Shown here: positions 1 to 5,587 of the stretch, piece after piece
Layout of the letters: each line of letters opens with the position of its first letter
Position numbering within the stretch: position 1 is the stretch's first letter
From: CAYGXH01 sp964354485
Lineage (GTDB): Bacteria; Bacteroidota; Ignavibacteria; UBA10030; SZUA-254
Direction of reading: 5' to 3'
Length of the DNA: 5,587 nucleotides
Assembly: GCA_964354485.1 (NCBI GenBank)
Contig: CAYGZY010000174.1
Location: 1-5,587, forward strand
Position numbers and translations under genes: made by a program
The notes under the pieces: generated by a model
The model's input: only the letters and a program-made list of their open reading frames with translations
Database searches by the model: none
What the model was told of the DNA's origin: nothing

Positions 1-1518
1 CGAAAATACATATGTTGCCAGCAAGTTTTGTTCTGAACTCACAGGGGTGAAAGGTTTATTACTGAAAACCGGACCTAACGAGACTGCCGCCCGGAACGCG
101 TCGATAAGCCCCCATCCCGTGAAATTGTTGGGAACAGGACGGTGTGCTCCGGTATCGATCGGCGCTGCAGCGGCTCTCAGGGCATCACGGACTTCAATAG
201 GTCTTAATTCCGGTCGTACCGACAGGAGAAGTGCAGCGGCGCCGGCAGTAAGAGGCGTCGCAAGCGATGTACCCTGTGAATAACCGTATGTATCCGGTCC
301 TGGTACGCGCGCATGATACACATTCACGCCCGGAGCAACTACATCTGGTTTTGTACGGCCATCGTTTGTTGGACCAGTAGAACTGAATATCGCAAGTCTT
401 CCATTGAATGACACAGCTCCGACTGAAATAATACTGTCTGCGTCTGCGGGAGTGGTCATCGTTCCGGTGATCCCGTTGCCATTCCCCTCATTTCCCATCG
501 AAGTGCACACGACTACTCCAAGACGTGAAGCCCTTGCCGCGGCTCGTGCCGTGATGGATGTGTTACCGTCAAAGTCGCCGTTTTCCCAGAAGTAACCCGT
601 TCCATCATCGAAGAGATCGTAGGCGAGAGAACTGCTCACGACATCGGCTCCCAATCCTTCCAGCCACTCGATGCCCGCGGCCCAGTAGTCTTCTTCGGTC
701 TGAAACTCCGTCGAATCGTATTCCGTCTTCGCCAGTAAAAACTCCGCATCAAACGCGGCTCCGATAAGGTATCCGGGCTTATAACCGCCGACAACCGAGA
801 ATGTAAGTGTGCCGTGACTGTCTTCTATCTCAGGATCATTCTGTTCATTAGCTGTATTATCGTCATTGAATATAAAATCGTACTCCGCGAGAACTCGGCG
901 GGTCTGAAGAGCTTCGTGTAATTTCCAACGATAACCGCTGTCGAGCATCCCTATGAGAACACGGTGACCCGTAATCCCTGCGTCGTGAAGCTGAATAATG
1001 TTGGACATGTTCAGCTGGTTGTACGATACACCATAGTCGTGTGCCAAACCTTTACGAAACGGGACGGTCGATTCTGCCACAGCAGAGTAGTCATGTCTTC
1101 CTCTGAATATTTTCACAGGCTCTACTTTCGCTACAAACTGGAAGGAGAGTACTGCTTTACGGATTGCCGGAGTGAGGATAAAACTTGCCGCATTGAACCA
1201 CCGGCTTTTCTGGACGAGTTTTCCTCCAAGCTCGGTGATGCGCTGAATATACGGCTCATGGAGTAGTATGTCTGCTTCGTCAAGGAGGTGATCTCTGTCA
1301 ATTACTTTAGCCCTGCGTGCGAGCGCTCTCGGGGTGATGTATACGGATATCTGTTGAGTTTTTCCTTCGTCCGTTGTGATATTACCGGAAGGTATTATGG
1401 CATTTCCTTTATCGGTGAAGTAAACCCAGTATTTTGCCGACTGGCACCAGCTTTCGGAGACAGCGAACGCGAGGAGAATTGTTACGCAGGATAGTATTAT
1501 ACTGATCCTCATGGTCAC
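1..1518 (-). CDS. Secreted subtilisin-like serine protease (peptidase family S8), 3' end outside the window
   Basis: Translating the minus strand gives 506 codons with no stop before base 1, so the C-terminus is missing. The product is an exported endopeptidase. Residues 1-28 form a signal peptide (Arg4, then hydrophobic to about residue 20, cleavage probably near Gln26-Ala28). Residues 29-140 resemble the prodomain of Bacteroidota subtilases, with YWVYFTDK at 30-37, ITPRALARRAK at 61-71 and SRWFNA at 105-110. The S8 domain spans about 183-480 with a complete catalytic set: Asp193 (LDSG), His235 (DSHGT), oxyanion Asn343 (GNEGN) and Ser418 (GTSLATP, where GTSMA is commoner). The tail from 484 may begin a beta-sandwich or a type IX secretion sorting domain, but that is not visible. 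The GTG at 1518 is preferred because AAGGTG lies 7 bases upstream; an ATG at 1512 is the alternative. An in-frame TGA at 1525-1527 excludes earlier starts. It lies 14 bases after the MoxR gene. The family call is secure; the substrate is unknown. Confidence 0.95.
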   Translation of the reverse strand, partial: MTMRISIILSCVTILLAFAVSESWCQSAKYWVYFTDKGNAIIPSGNITTDEGKTQQISVYITPRALARRAKVIDRDHLLDEADILLHEPYIQRITELGGKLVQKSRWFNAASFILTPAIRKAVLSFQFVAKVEPVKIFRGRHDYSAVAESTVPFRKGLAHDYGVSYNQLNMSNIIQLHDAGITGHRVLIGMLDSGYRWKLHEALQTRRVLAEYDFIFNDDNTANEQNDPEIEDSHGTLTFSVVGGYKPGYLIGAAFDAEFLLAKTEYDSTEFQTEEDYWAAGIEWLEGLGADVVSSSLAYDLFDDGTGYFWENGDFDGNTSITARAAARASRLGVVVCTSMGNEGNGNGITGTMTTPADADSIISVGAVSFNGRLAIFSSTGPTNDGRTKPDVVAPGVNVYHARVPGPDTYGYSQGTSLATPLTAGAAALLLSVRPELRPIEVRDALRAAAAPIDTGAHRPVPNNFTGWGLIDAFRAAVSLGPVFSNKPFTPVSSEQNLLATYVFS

Positions 1519-1525
1519 GAGGATT

Positions 1526-1531
1526 CACCTT
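1526..1531 (-). promoter_or_regulatory. Ribosome binding site of the S8 protease gene
   Basis: AAGGTG on the minus strand, 7 bases before the GTG at 1518 and inside the 14-base gap after the MoxR stop. The next start, ATG at 1512, would be 13 bases away, so the spacing favours GTG. The match to AAGGAGG is imperfect. Confidence 0.55.
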
Positions 1532-1532
1532 A

Positions 1533-2537
1533 TCAGATATTTTCCATGAGTTTTTGTACAATCTGAATTGCGCTGACACCGTCTGCCTCAGCGTTAAAAT
1601 TTGGTACGATGCGGTGCCGCAGAACGGGACCAACGACTGCACGGACGTCTTCGATGTCCGGCGTATGTCTCCCGTCAAGTATTGCTCTCGTCTTGGCGCC
1701 CAGAATAAGGTACTGTGACGCCCGGGGACCTGCTCCCCAGCTCAGCCAATCCCTGATATACTGCGGCGCATTAGGATCTCTCGGCCTTGTTCGTGTTACC
1801 AGCTGGACGGCATACGAAATGACATTGTCTGCCGCCGGGACACGGCGTACCAATTCCTGGAAAAAGAGAATTTCACTCCGCCCCAAAACATGCTGAAGAG
1901 AGGGTACATACATGCTTGTCGTCGATTTCACAATATCGATTTCTTCCTTCTCAGAGGGGTAATCGAGCCACAGATTGAACATGAATCTGTCCAGTTGCGC
2001 TTTCGGCAGAGGATATGTTCCTTCCTGTTCGATCGGATTCTGTGTTGCGAGAACGAAGAAAGGTTCTTCCAGAATATACTTCTGGCCTGCGGCAGTGACG
2101 TGGTGTTCCTGCATCGCTTCAAGAAGAGCCGCCTGTGTTTTCGGAGGAGTGCGGTTGATTTCATCGGCGAGGAGGATATTGGCAAATACGGGCCCTCGGA
2201 CGAACTTGAACGATTTCTTCCCTGTTGCCCGGTCATCCTCGATTATTTCCGTGCCGGTAATATCGCTCGGCATAAGATCGGGTGTAAATTGGATCCTGCT
2301 GAATTTGAGATCGAGCACTTCAGCGACTGTTTTGATGAGGAGCGTTTTGGCAAGCCCGGGAACACCGACGAGCAGGCAATGCCCCCGCGCAAGGAGTGAG
2401 ATCAGGAGTTCCTCGATGACGCGTTCCTGTCCGATAATGACTTTGGCAATTTCTTTCCTCATCGCACTGAAGTTCTCCTTCAGAGATGCTACCGCTTCAA
2501 CGTCGCTGAGTTTATCCATGTTTTGATTGTTTCTCAC
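1533..2537 (-). CDS. moxR: MoxR-family AAA+ ATPase
   Basis: A 334-residue cytoplasmic ATPase of the MoxR proper type, whose members are thought to remodel or help assemble client proteins and complexes. Visible motifs: Walker A GVPGLAKT (58-65), the family-typical IQFTPDLMPSDITGTE (82-97), Walker B ILLADE (121-126) followed by INRTPPKTQAALLEAMQE, sensor 1 Asn167 in ATQNPIEQEGTYPLP, arginine-finger candidate Arg184 in LDRF, and sensor 2 Arg272 in GAGPRAS. This is an AAA_3 core plus the C-terminal helical lid, at full family length, with every nucleotide-handling residue present. GTG at 2537 is chosen because GAGGA sits 6 bases upstream; ATG at 2519 would put it 24 bases away. The gene follows the surA-like gene by 14 bases. 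MoxR genes usually sit beside DUF58 and von Willebrand factor A genes, but here the next gene is a protease, so the partner is not evident. The symbol is family-level. Confidence 0.96.
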   Translation of the reverse strand: MRNNQNMDKLSDVEAVASLKENFSAMRKEIAKVIIGQERVIEELLISLLARGHCLLVGVPGLAKTLLIKTVAEVLDLKFSRIQFTPDLMPSDITGTEIIEDDRATGKKSFKFVRGPVFANILLADEINRTPPKTQAALLEAMQEHHVTAAGQKYILEEPFFVLATQNPIEQEGTYPLPKAQLDRFMFNLWLDYPSEKEEIDIVKSTTSMYVPSLQHVLGRSEILFFQELVRRVPAADNVISYAVQLVTRTRPRDPNAPQYIRDWLSWGAGPRASQYLILGAKTRAILDGRHTPDIEDVRAVVGPVLRHRIVPNFNAEADGVSAIQIVQKLMENI

Positions 2538-2543
2538 ACAAAG

Positions 2544-2548
2544 TCCTC
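2544..2548 (-). promoter_or_regulatory. Ribosome binding site of the MoxR gene
   Basis: GAGGA on the minus strand lies within the 14-base gap between the surA-like stop (TAA, 2552-2554) and the GTG at 2537, with a 6-base spacer. It is the best Shine-Dalgarno match in the window and decides for the GTG over the in-frame ATG at 2519. Confidence 0.7.
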
Positions 2549-2551
2549 TTT

Positions 2552-3844
2552 TTATTGTCGAACATCCCAGTATATCTCGGACCGGAGTTGTTTAATCCAG
2601 TCCTGGTACACGGTGTTTCGCTTGAATGAAGTCGCAAGCTGTTGTAATCTGTTCCAGTCGGTCGAGAGCGTCATCGAATGTTCGGGAATTCGCGTTTTCA
2701 GATACAGAATCTGAAATCCCCTGGTACTGCCCGAAATAAATTCCACCGGCAGGCTGATCTCTCCTTCCTTCAGTTCTTTTACTGCCTCTACGACTGACGG
2801 GTCGAACTGTTTAACGGAATACCTGCCCAGAAAACCGCCGAGTGAAGCAGATTCTTTATCATCGGAGTACTTCTTAGCAAGGTCGGAGAAATTGGAACCG
2901 GCTGCCACACTCTCGCGCAATGCATTGAGGAATGCGATCGTTGAATCGGATTCTGATCCATCCCGTTTTAGCTTAAAGAGTATGTGGCGGGGATGGACCT
3001 GCTCGCCTCGCCGTTCAACAAGTTGAATGATATGAAAGCCGATAGGCGTCTCTACTACGTTGGATAGCGCACTGTCCTTAAGAGCGAAGACAGCTTCTTC
3101 AAATTCTGCAAAGAATTCACCCCGCCGTACAAATCCCAGATTGCCTCCGTACAATTTTGTGGCGGCATCTTCGGAGTACCGCTTTGCAAAATCGGCAAAG
3201 TCGCCTCCGGTTCGTATAGAATCCAGGATCCGCTTAGCCTGCGCTCTGATGCTGTCCTTAAGTTGTTGACTCACTTTAGGTACGCTAAAAATATGGTACA
3301 ACTCCAGCTCCTCGGGGACAAGGGTAAGACTGTCTTTATATTGTTCAAAGAAATCCTCCACTTCCCGACGTGAGGCATTAATTGTCATGTTTTTCGCTTC
3401 CCACAATTTCGCGGAGAGCATTTGCTTCCGCATGCCGTCGCGGTACTCTCTTTTGAGGCGCGGTATCGACATCCCGAAAACTTCTTCCACTTTTTTTTCG
3501 GAGCCAAGCTGCTGAACGCGCTGTGCTATCTGTGCGTCGAGTTCATTGTTGACCTCATCTTCGGTGACAACGATATTCGTATCTTCAAGCGCCTTTGAGA
3601 GAACTAATTTCTCATTGATCATAACCTCAAGCACCTGTTCGCGCAAGCCCGGTGTATTTGGCTCGACCCGGTTGGAAAACGTGTACAGCTCAATCTGCGA
3701 GTTCAAATCTGATAGAAATATCGGTTCCCTGCCGACAACAGCGACCACCCGGTCGACAACCTCCTGCTGAGAATGAAGCGCCGGTGCGGCGAGGAGTAAT
3801 ATAAAAAGAAGCATGTAAGCTTTATTGAGATGGCGTGTACGCAC
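2552..3844 (-). CDS. surA: SurA-like periplasmic chaperone / parvulin peptidyl-prolyl cis-trans isomerase
   Basis: A 430-residue exported PPIase, close to the roughly 428 residues of E. coli SurA, which escorts unfolded outer-membrane proteins across the periplasm. Residues 1-25 are a signal peptide: basic RTRHLNK, then hydrophobic LLFILLLAAPAL, with cleavage near Ser25/Gln26. The SurA N-terminal domain begins VVDRVVAVVGREPIFLSDL (29-47) and runs to about 165. Parvulin domain 1 covers 179-279, with YHIF (His184), GGDFADFAKRYSED, GGNLGF and GFHII (His271). Parvulin domain 2 covers 282-385, with RHILF (His287), FSDLAKKYSDD and GGFLG, but GFQIL (Gln378) replaces the second histidine. A C-terminal helix (397-430) packs with the N-domain in SurA proteins. 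GTG at 3844 is preferred: AAGGA lies 8 bases upstream and it supplies the basic n-region. The ATG at 3814 lacks both. The gene overlaps the preceding one by 23 bases. Orthology to E. coli surA is probable rather than proven. Confidence 0.92.
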   Translation of the reverse strand: MRTRHLNKAYMLLFILLLAAPALHSQQEVVDRVVAVVGREPIFLSDLNSQIELYTFSNRVEPNTPGLREQVLEVMINEKLVLSKALEDTNIVVTEDEVNNELDAQIAQRVQQLGSEKKVEEVFGMSIPRLKREYRDGMRKQMLSAKLWEAKNMTINASRREVEDFFEQYKDSLTLVPEELELYHIFSVPKVSQQLKDSIRAQAKRILDSIRTGGDFADFAKRYSEDAATKLYGGNLGFVRRGEFFAEFEEAVFALKDSALSNVVETPIGFHIIQLVERRGEQVHPRHILFKLKRDGSESDSTIAFLNALRESVAAGSNFSDLAKKYSDDKESASLGGFLGRYSVKQFDPSVVEAVKELKEGEISLPVEFISGSTRGFQILYLKTRIPEHSMTLSTDWNRLQQLATSFKRNTVYQDWIKQLRSEIYWDVRQ

Positions 3845-4685
3845 TATCCGTTTCCTTTTCTGTACTGCTGAAAATTTCCACACGATAATTACCCCGCAAT
3901 CGGTTGATAAGATTGTCATAGCGGCTGCGTCTCTCCTCCATGATCAGACGCATTTTTACTTCATCATAGACCACATCGATTGTCGCCGGGCTGCCGGTTT
4001 TCACTTTATCGAGCACCTGAAGCACGCTGTATCCGAGAGTCGTTTTCACCGGAAATGAAATTTCGTTAGGCCCCAATATTGAAGCGACCCGCCAGAGTTC
4101 CGTCGGATAGAGTGTTTTCCGTGTATACAGTCTGTTTTCCTCTCTCACAACGATTTTTTTCGCCGAAGAAGTGTCGTACACTACCCCACCCGCTGCATCG
4201 GTACATGATGTTCCCGAATTTAACGCTGCCGCAAACGAAACCGCCGGTTTGCGTTCCGAGAACGTAATGAGGTTAAGTCGTACCATATCTTCCCGAACAT
4301 AGAATTCCGACTGATGGTTTGTAAAGTATTGCCGGAGAGCTTCATCGCTGATTTCGGCTGTGTCATTATATACTTCCTGCCGAAGAAAATTTTGTATCGT
4401 GATCTGCCGCCCAAGCTCCTGCATCTGCTTCTTATACTGCTCCATGTCCTGCCTACCTTTTCTGAGCGCCTCCTGGTAGAAGATCTCATCCTCCACCCAT
4501 CTATTGATGTATACATTCACCCTGTCGTCATACGGCGTACGGGTAGTATCGATACATGCTTTCGCTTCGTCAAGGGTCAGAGTGGCATCTCCGACCCTGG
4601 CGAGAATGGTTACATCGGTTTGCCGCCGGCATCCGACGGTCAAGATGGTAAAAGCACAGAACAACACCCATACGGCACGGATCAT
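3822..4685 (-). CDS. SurA/PpiC-like lipoprotein with a degenerate parvulin region
   Basis: A 287-residue predicted lipoprotein. The N-terminus (MIRAVWVLFCAFTILTVGC) is a lipoprotein signal peptide with Cys19 as the lipidation site; Thr at -3 is less usual than Leu. Residues 28-125 resemble the helical SurA N-terminal domain (ARVGDATLTLDEAK at 29-42, then VEDEIFYQEALRKG at 64-77). Residues 128-228 sit where a parvulin domain should be, and end in LGYSVLQVLDKV followed by a basic helix (236-264) like those closing SurA-type proteins. The catalytic core is largely gone: no HIL histidine (VRLNLITF instead), no YSDD-GGDLG segment, and GYSV in place of GYHI. A holdase or accessory role in outer-membrane protein folding is therefore more likely than isomerase activity (inference). 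The ATG at 4685 is chosen because it begins the lipoprotein signal and overlaps the upstream stop as ATGA. The frame stays open upstream to 4772 without a signal sequence. A weak AGGAA lies 14 bases before it. Confidence 0.82.
   Translation of the reverse strand: MIRAVWVLFCAFTILTVGCRRQTDVTILARVGDATLTLDEAKACIDTTRTPYDDRVNVYINRWVEDEIFYQEALRKGRQDMEQYKKQMQELGRQITIQNFLRQEVYNDTAEISDEALRQYFTNHQSEFYVREDMVRLNLITFSERKPAVSFAAALNSGTSCTDAAGGVVYDTSSAKKIVVREENRLYTRKTLYPTELWRVASILGPNEISFPVKTTLGYSVLQVLDKVKTGSPATIDVVYDEVKMRLIMEERRSRYDNLINRLRGNYRVEIFSSTEKETDSAYTPSQ
3853..3857 (-). promoter_or_regulatory. Ribosome binding site of the surA-like gene
   Basis: AAGGA on the minus strand lies 8 bases before the GTG at 3844, inside the 3' end of the lipoprotein gene. 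No comparable purine run precedes the alternative ATG at 3814, so this site helps decide the start and implies that the two genes overlap by 23 bases. Confidence 0.6.
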
Positions 4686-5587
4686 TTTTCTGCAGCCGGT
4701 TCCTGAAACGCTTTGCTCAGCAGTTCTTTGTACTGCGTGACCGTGTGTTTTTTTCTGATACGATCGAGCCACTGCTGTTCCAGCTTTTTGGAATAATCCT
4801 CCTGGTAATTGTTGGATACTTCAGCGCCGGCTTCCTCGAAAGTTTTCTGTCTTGGCGGTTCCTTCGCCAGTAACTTGACGATGACCCACGATCCTTCCTC
4901 AAGTTCAAACGGCTCTGAATATTCTCCGAGTCCCAACGTCGCTCCCTGTATTGTAATTTCATCTGTATCGACAGGTTCCAATCCGCGCGATCCGTCTTCG
5001 TTCTTGGATGGTGGAAATTCTTTGTAGCGCGAGACGAGGTCTTCGAATTGGGCGCCCTTTTTTAAAGAATCATACACCATGAAGGCAAGTGTATCCGCAT
5101 GAAACATCAGGACGTGAACATTCACCATTTCGGGGAACATGTATTTCTCTCTATGGTTTTCATAGAACTCCCGGAGGGCGGTATCGGAAACAGTTGTCTT
5201 GCTCCATACCTCCAGTTGTTCCGCTTTGTAGAGAACAATTCCGTCGGTGTATTCCTTCATAAGCGCCGCAAAATCCGGATTGCGATCTTCCAATCCGATT
5301 GATTTTGTGATCAGCAGTAACTGTTCAGCAATTTTTTCCACTTTTGGTTTCAGTTCTGCCGCGCGCAGGATCACACCGCGGTACTCCGGACGAGTGGCAA
5401 GGATTCTGGCGACACTATCAATAGAAACGGGTTGCCCGTTGAACGTAATGAGCGCTCCCATCTTGACTGCCGGGGGTATTTCATCAGCCCAGGCGCTGTC
5501 ATCTGTTGTGGTATTCGTATCAAGATGTGACACGAACGCTGTAAAGGCTTCTTCGCTGAAAGAATAACGATAATCCTTCTTCAACTG
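4682..5587 (-). CDS. Parvulin-type peptidyl-prolyl cis-trans isomerase, C-terminal part (5' end outside the window)
   Basis: The frame is open at the window edge. The first in-window codon is CAG (Gln) at 5587-5585, and the TTG at 5584 is almost certainly an internal Leu. The 301 visible residues look like the C-terminal part of a longer PpiC/SurA-like protein; signal sequence and any first parvulin domain would lie upstream. Residues 44-130 are mostly helical and resemble a SurA-type linker or N-domain (ALITFNGQPVSIDSVARIL). SDTALREFYENHREKYMFPE (134-153) is the typical lead-in to a parvulin domain. The domain (about 150-243) keeps His158 (VNVHVLMF) and the GAQFEDLVSRYKE helix, but has GSWVIVKLL (Trp234) where the second active-site histidine is expected. 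A long charged C-terminal helix follows (248-294). There is no transmembrane segment in the visible part, so it is probably periplasmic. Its TGA overlaps the ATG of the lipoprotein gene. The family is fairly sure; the specific role is not. Confidence 0.85.
   Translation of the reverse strand, partial: QLKKDYRYSFSEEAFTAFVSHLDTNTTTDDSAWADEIPPAVKMGALITFNGQPVSIDSVARILATRPEYRGVILRAAELKPKVEKIAEQLLLITKSIGLEDRNPDFAALMKEYTDGIVLYKAEQLEVWSKTTVSDTALREFYENHREKYMFPEMVNVHVLMFHADTLAFMVYDSLKKGAQFEDLVSRYKEFPPSKNEDGSRGLEPVDTDEITIQGATLGLGEYSEPFELEEGSWVIVKLLAKEPPRQKTFEEAGAEVSNNYQEDYSKKLEQQWLDRIRKKHTVTQYKELLSKAFQEPAAEK

Noticed and set aside
964..1266. Plus-strand open frame of 100 codons
   Set aside because: Antisense to the protease prodomain and the start of its S8 domain, which are clearly coding on the minus strand.
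1519..1532. Possible terminator or promoter in the moxR/protease gap
   Set aside because: The gap is only 14 bases, with no inverted repeat or T-run on the transcribed strand; it holds just a ribosome binding site.
1409..1678. Minus-strand 89-codon frame spanning the moxR/protease junction
   Set aside because: It is out of frame with both genes and overlaps conserved parts of each (MoxR C-terminus and protease signal peptide).
1890..2399. Plus-strand open frame of 169 codons opposite the MoxR gene
   Set aside because: Shadow of the MoxR coding sequence; no Shine-Dalgarno support, no domain, and it conflicts with the other antisense frame.
1975..2526. Plus-strand open frame of 183 codons opposite the MoxR gene
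   Set aside because: It lies entirely antisense to a gene with all AAA+ motifs intact. Its product has no recognisable motif, and a second antisense frame (1890-2399) is open in the same place, as expected from the base composition of the coding strand.
3845..3919. Longer start for the surA-like gene, adding 25 residues
   Set aside because: The added residues overlap the lipoprotein gene and precede an otherwise complete signal peptide; the AAGGA-spaced GTG at 3844 explains the start better.
4314..4706. Plus-strand open frame of 130 codons opposite the lipoprotein gene
   Set aside because: Antisense to the lipoprotein start and signal-peptide region and across the ATGA junction; no recognisable protein features.
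4686..4772. Longer start for the lipoprotein gene, adding 29 residues
   Set aside because: The extension is hydrophilic, overlaps the end of the upstream gene, and would bury the lipoprotein signal peptide that begins exactly at the ATG at 4685.
4682..5584. Reading the TTG at 5584 as the true start of the first PPIase gene
   Set aside because: The frame continues to the window edge, no signal peptide follows the TTG, and the visible part begins mid-domain, so the gene is truncated by the window.

Overview
The window is a dense stretch of five genes, all on the minus strand. There is no gap longer than 14 bases and no RNA gene, mobile element, CRISPR array or long repeat. In transcription order (high to low coordinates) it holds: (1) the 3' part of a parvulin-type peptidyl-prolyl isomerase (PPIase), entering from beyond base 5587; (2) a small lipoprotein with a SurA-like N-terminus and an eroded parvulin region; (3) a SurA-type periplasmic chaperone/isomerase with two parvulin domains; (4) a MoxR-family AAA+ ATPase; (5) a secreted subtilisin-family (S8) protease that runs off the window at base 1.

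The junctions look like one co-transcribed, translationally coupled unit. Genes 1 and 2 overlap by an ATGA. Genes 2 and 3 overlap by 23 bases. Genes 3/4 and 4/5 are each separated by 14 bases that hold a Shine-Dalgarno-like site. Three consecutive genes (surA-like, moxR, protease) appear to start with GTG. No promoter or terminator is visible, so both operon ends lie outside.

The organism is probably a Gram-negative member of the Bacteroidota/Chlorobiota (FCB) group. The protease prodomain (the YWVYFTDK and SRWFNA blocks) is of a kind I associate with secreted subtilases of that group, and a run of several PPIase genes is also common there. Usable Shine-Dalgarno sites and GC content near one half fit Chlorobi/Ignavibacteria-like lineages better than Bacteroidia or Flavobacteriia, where such sites are usually weak or absent. 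This placement is inference.

Functionally, genes 1-3 look like an outer-membrane/periplasmic folding module. The protease is an exported product that could be a client of it. MoxR is a cytoplasmic AAA+ chaperone-like ATPase, and its role beside these genes is unclear. I see no convincing sign of an undescribed defence, mobile or regulatory system. The most interesting points are the uneven conservation of the parvulin active-site histidines and the orphan MoxR placed between periplasmic chaperones and a secreted protease.
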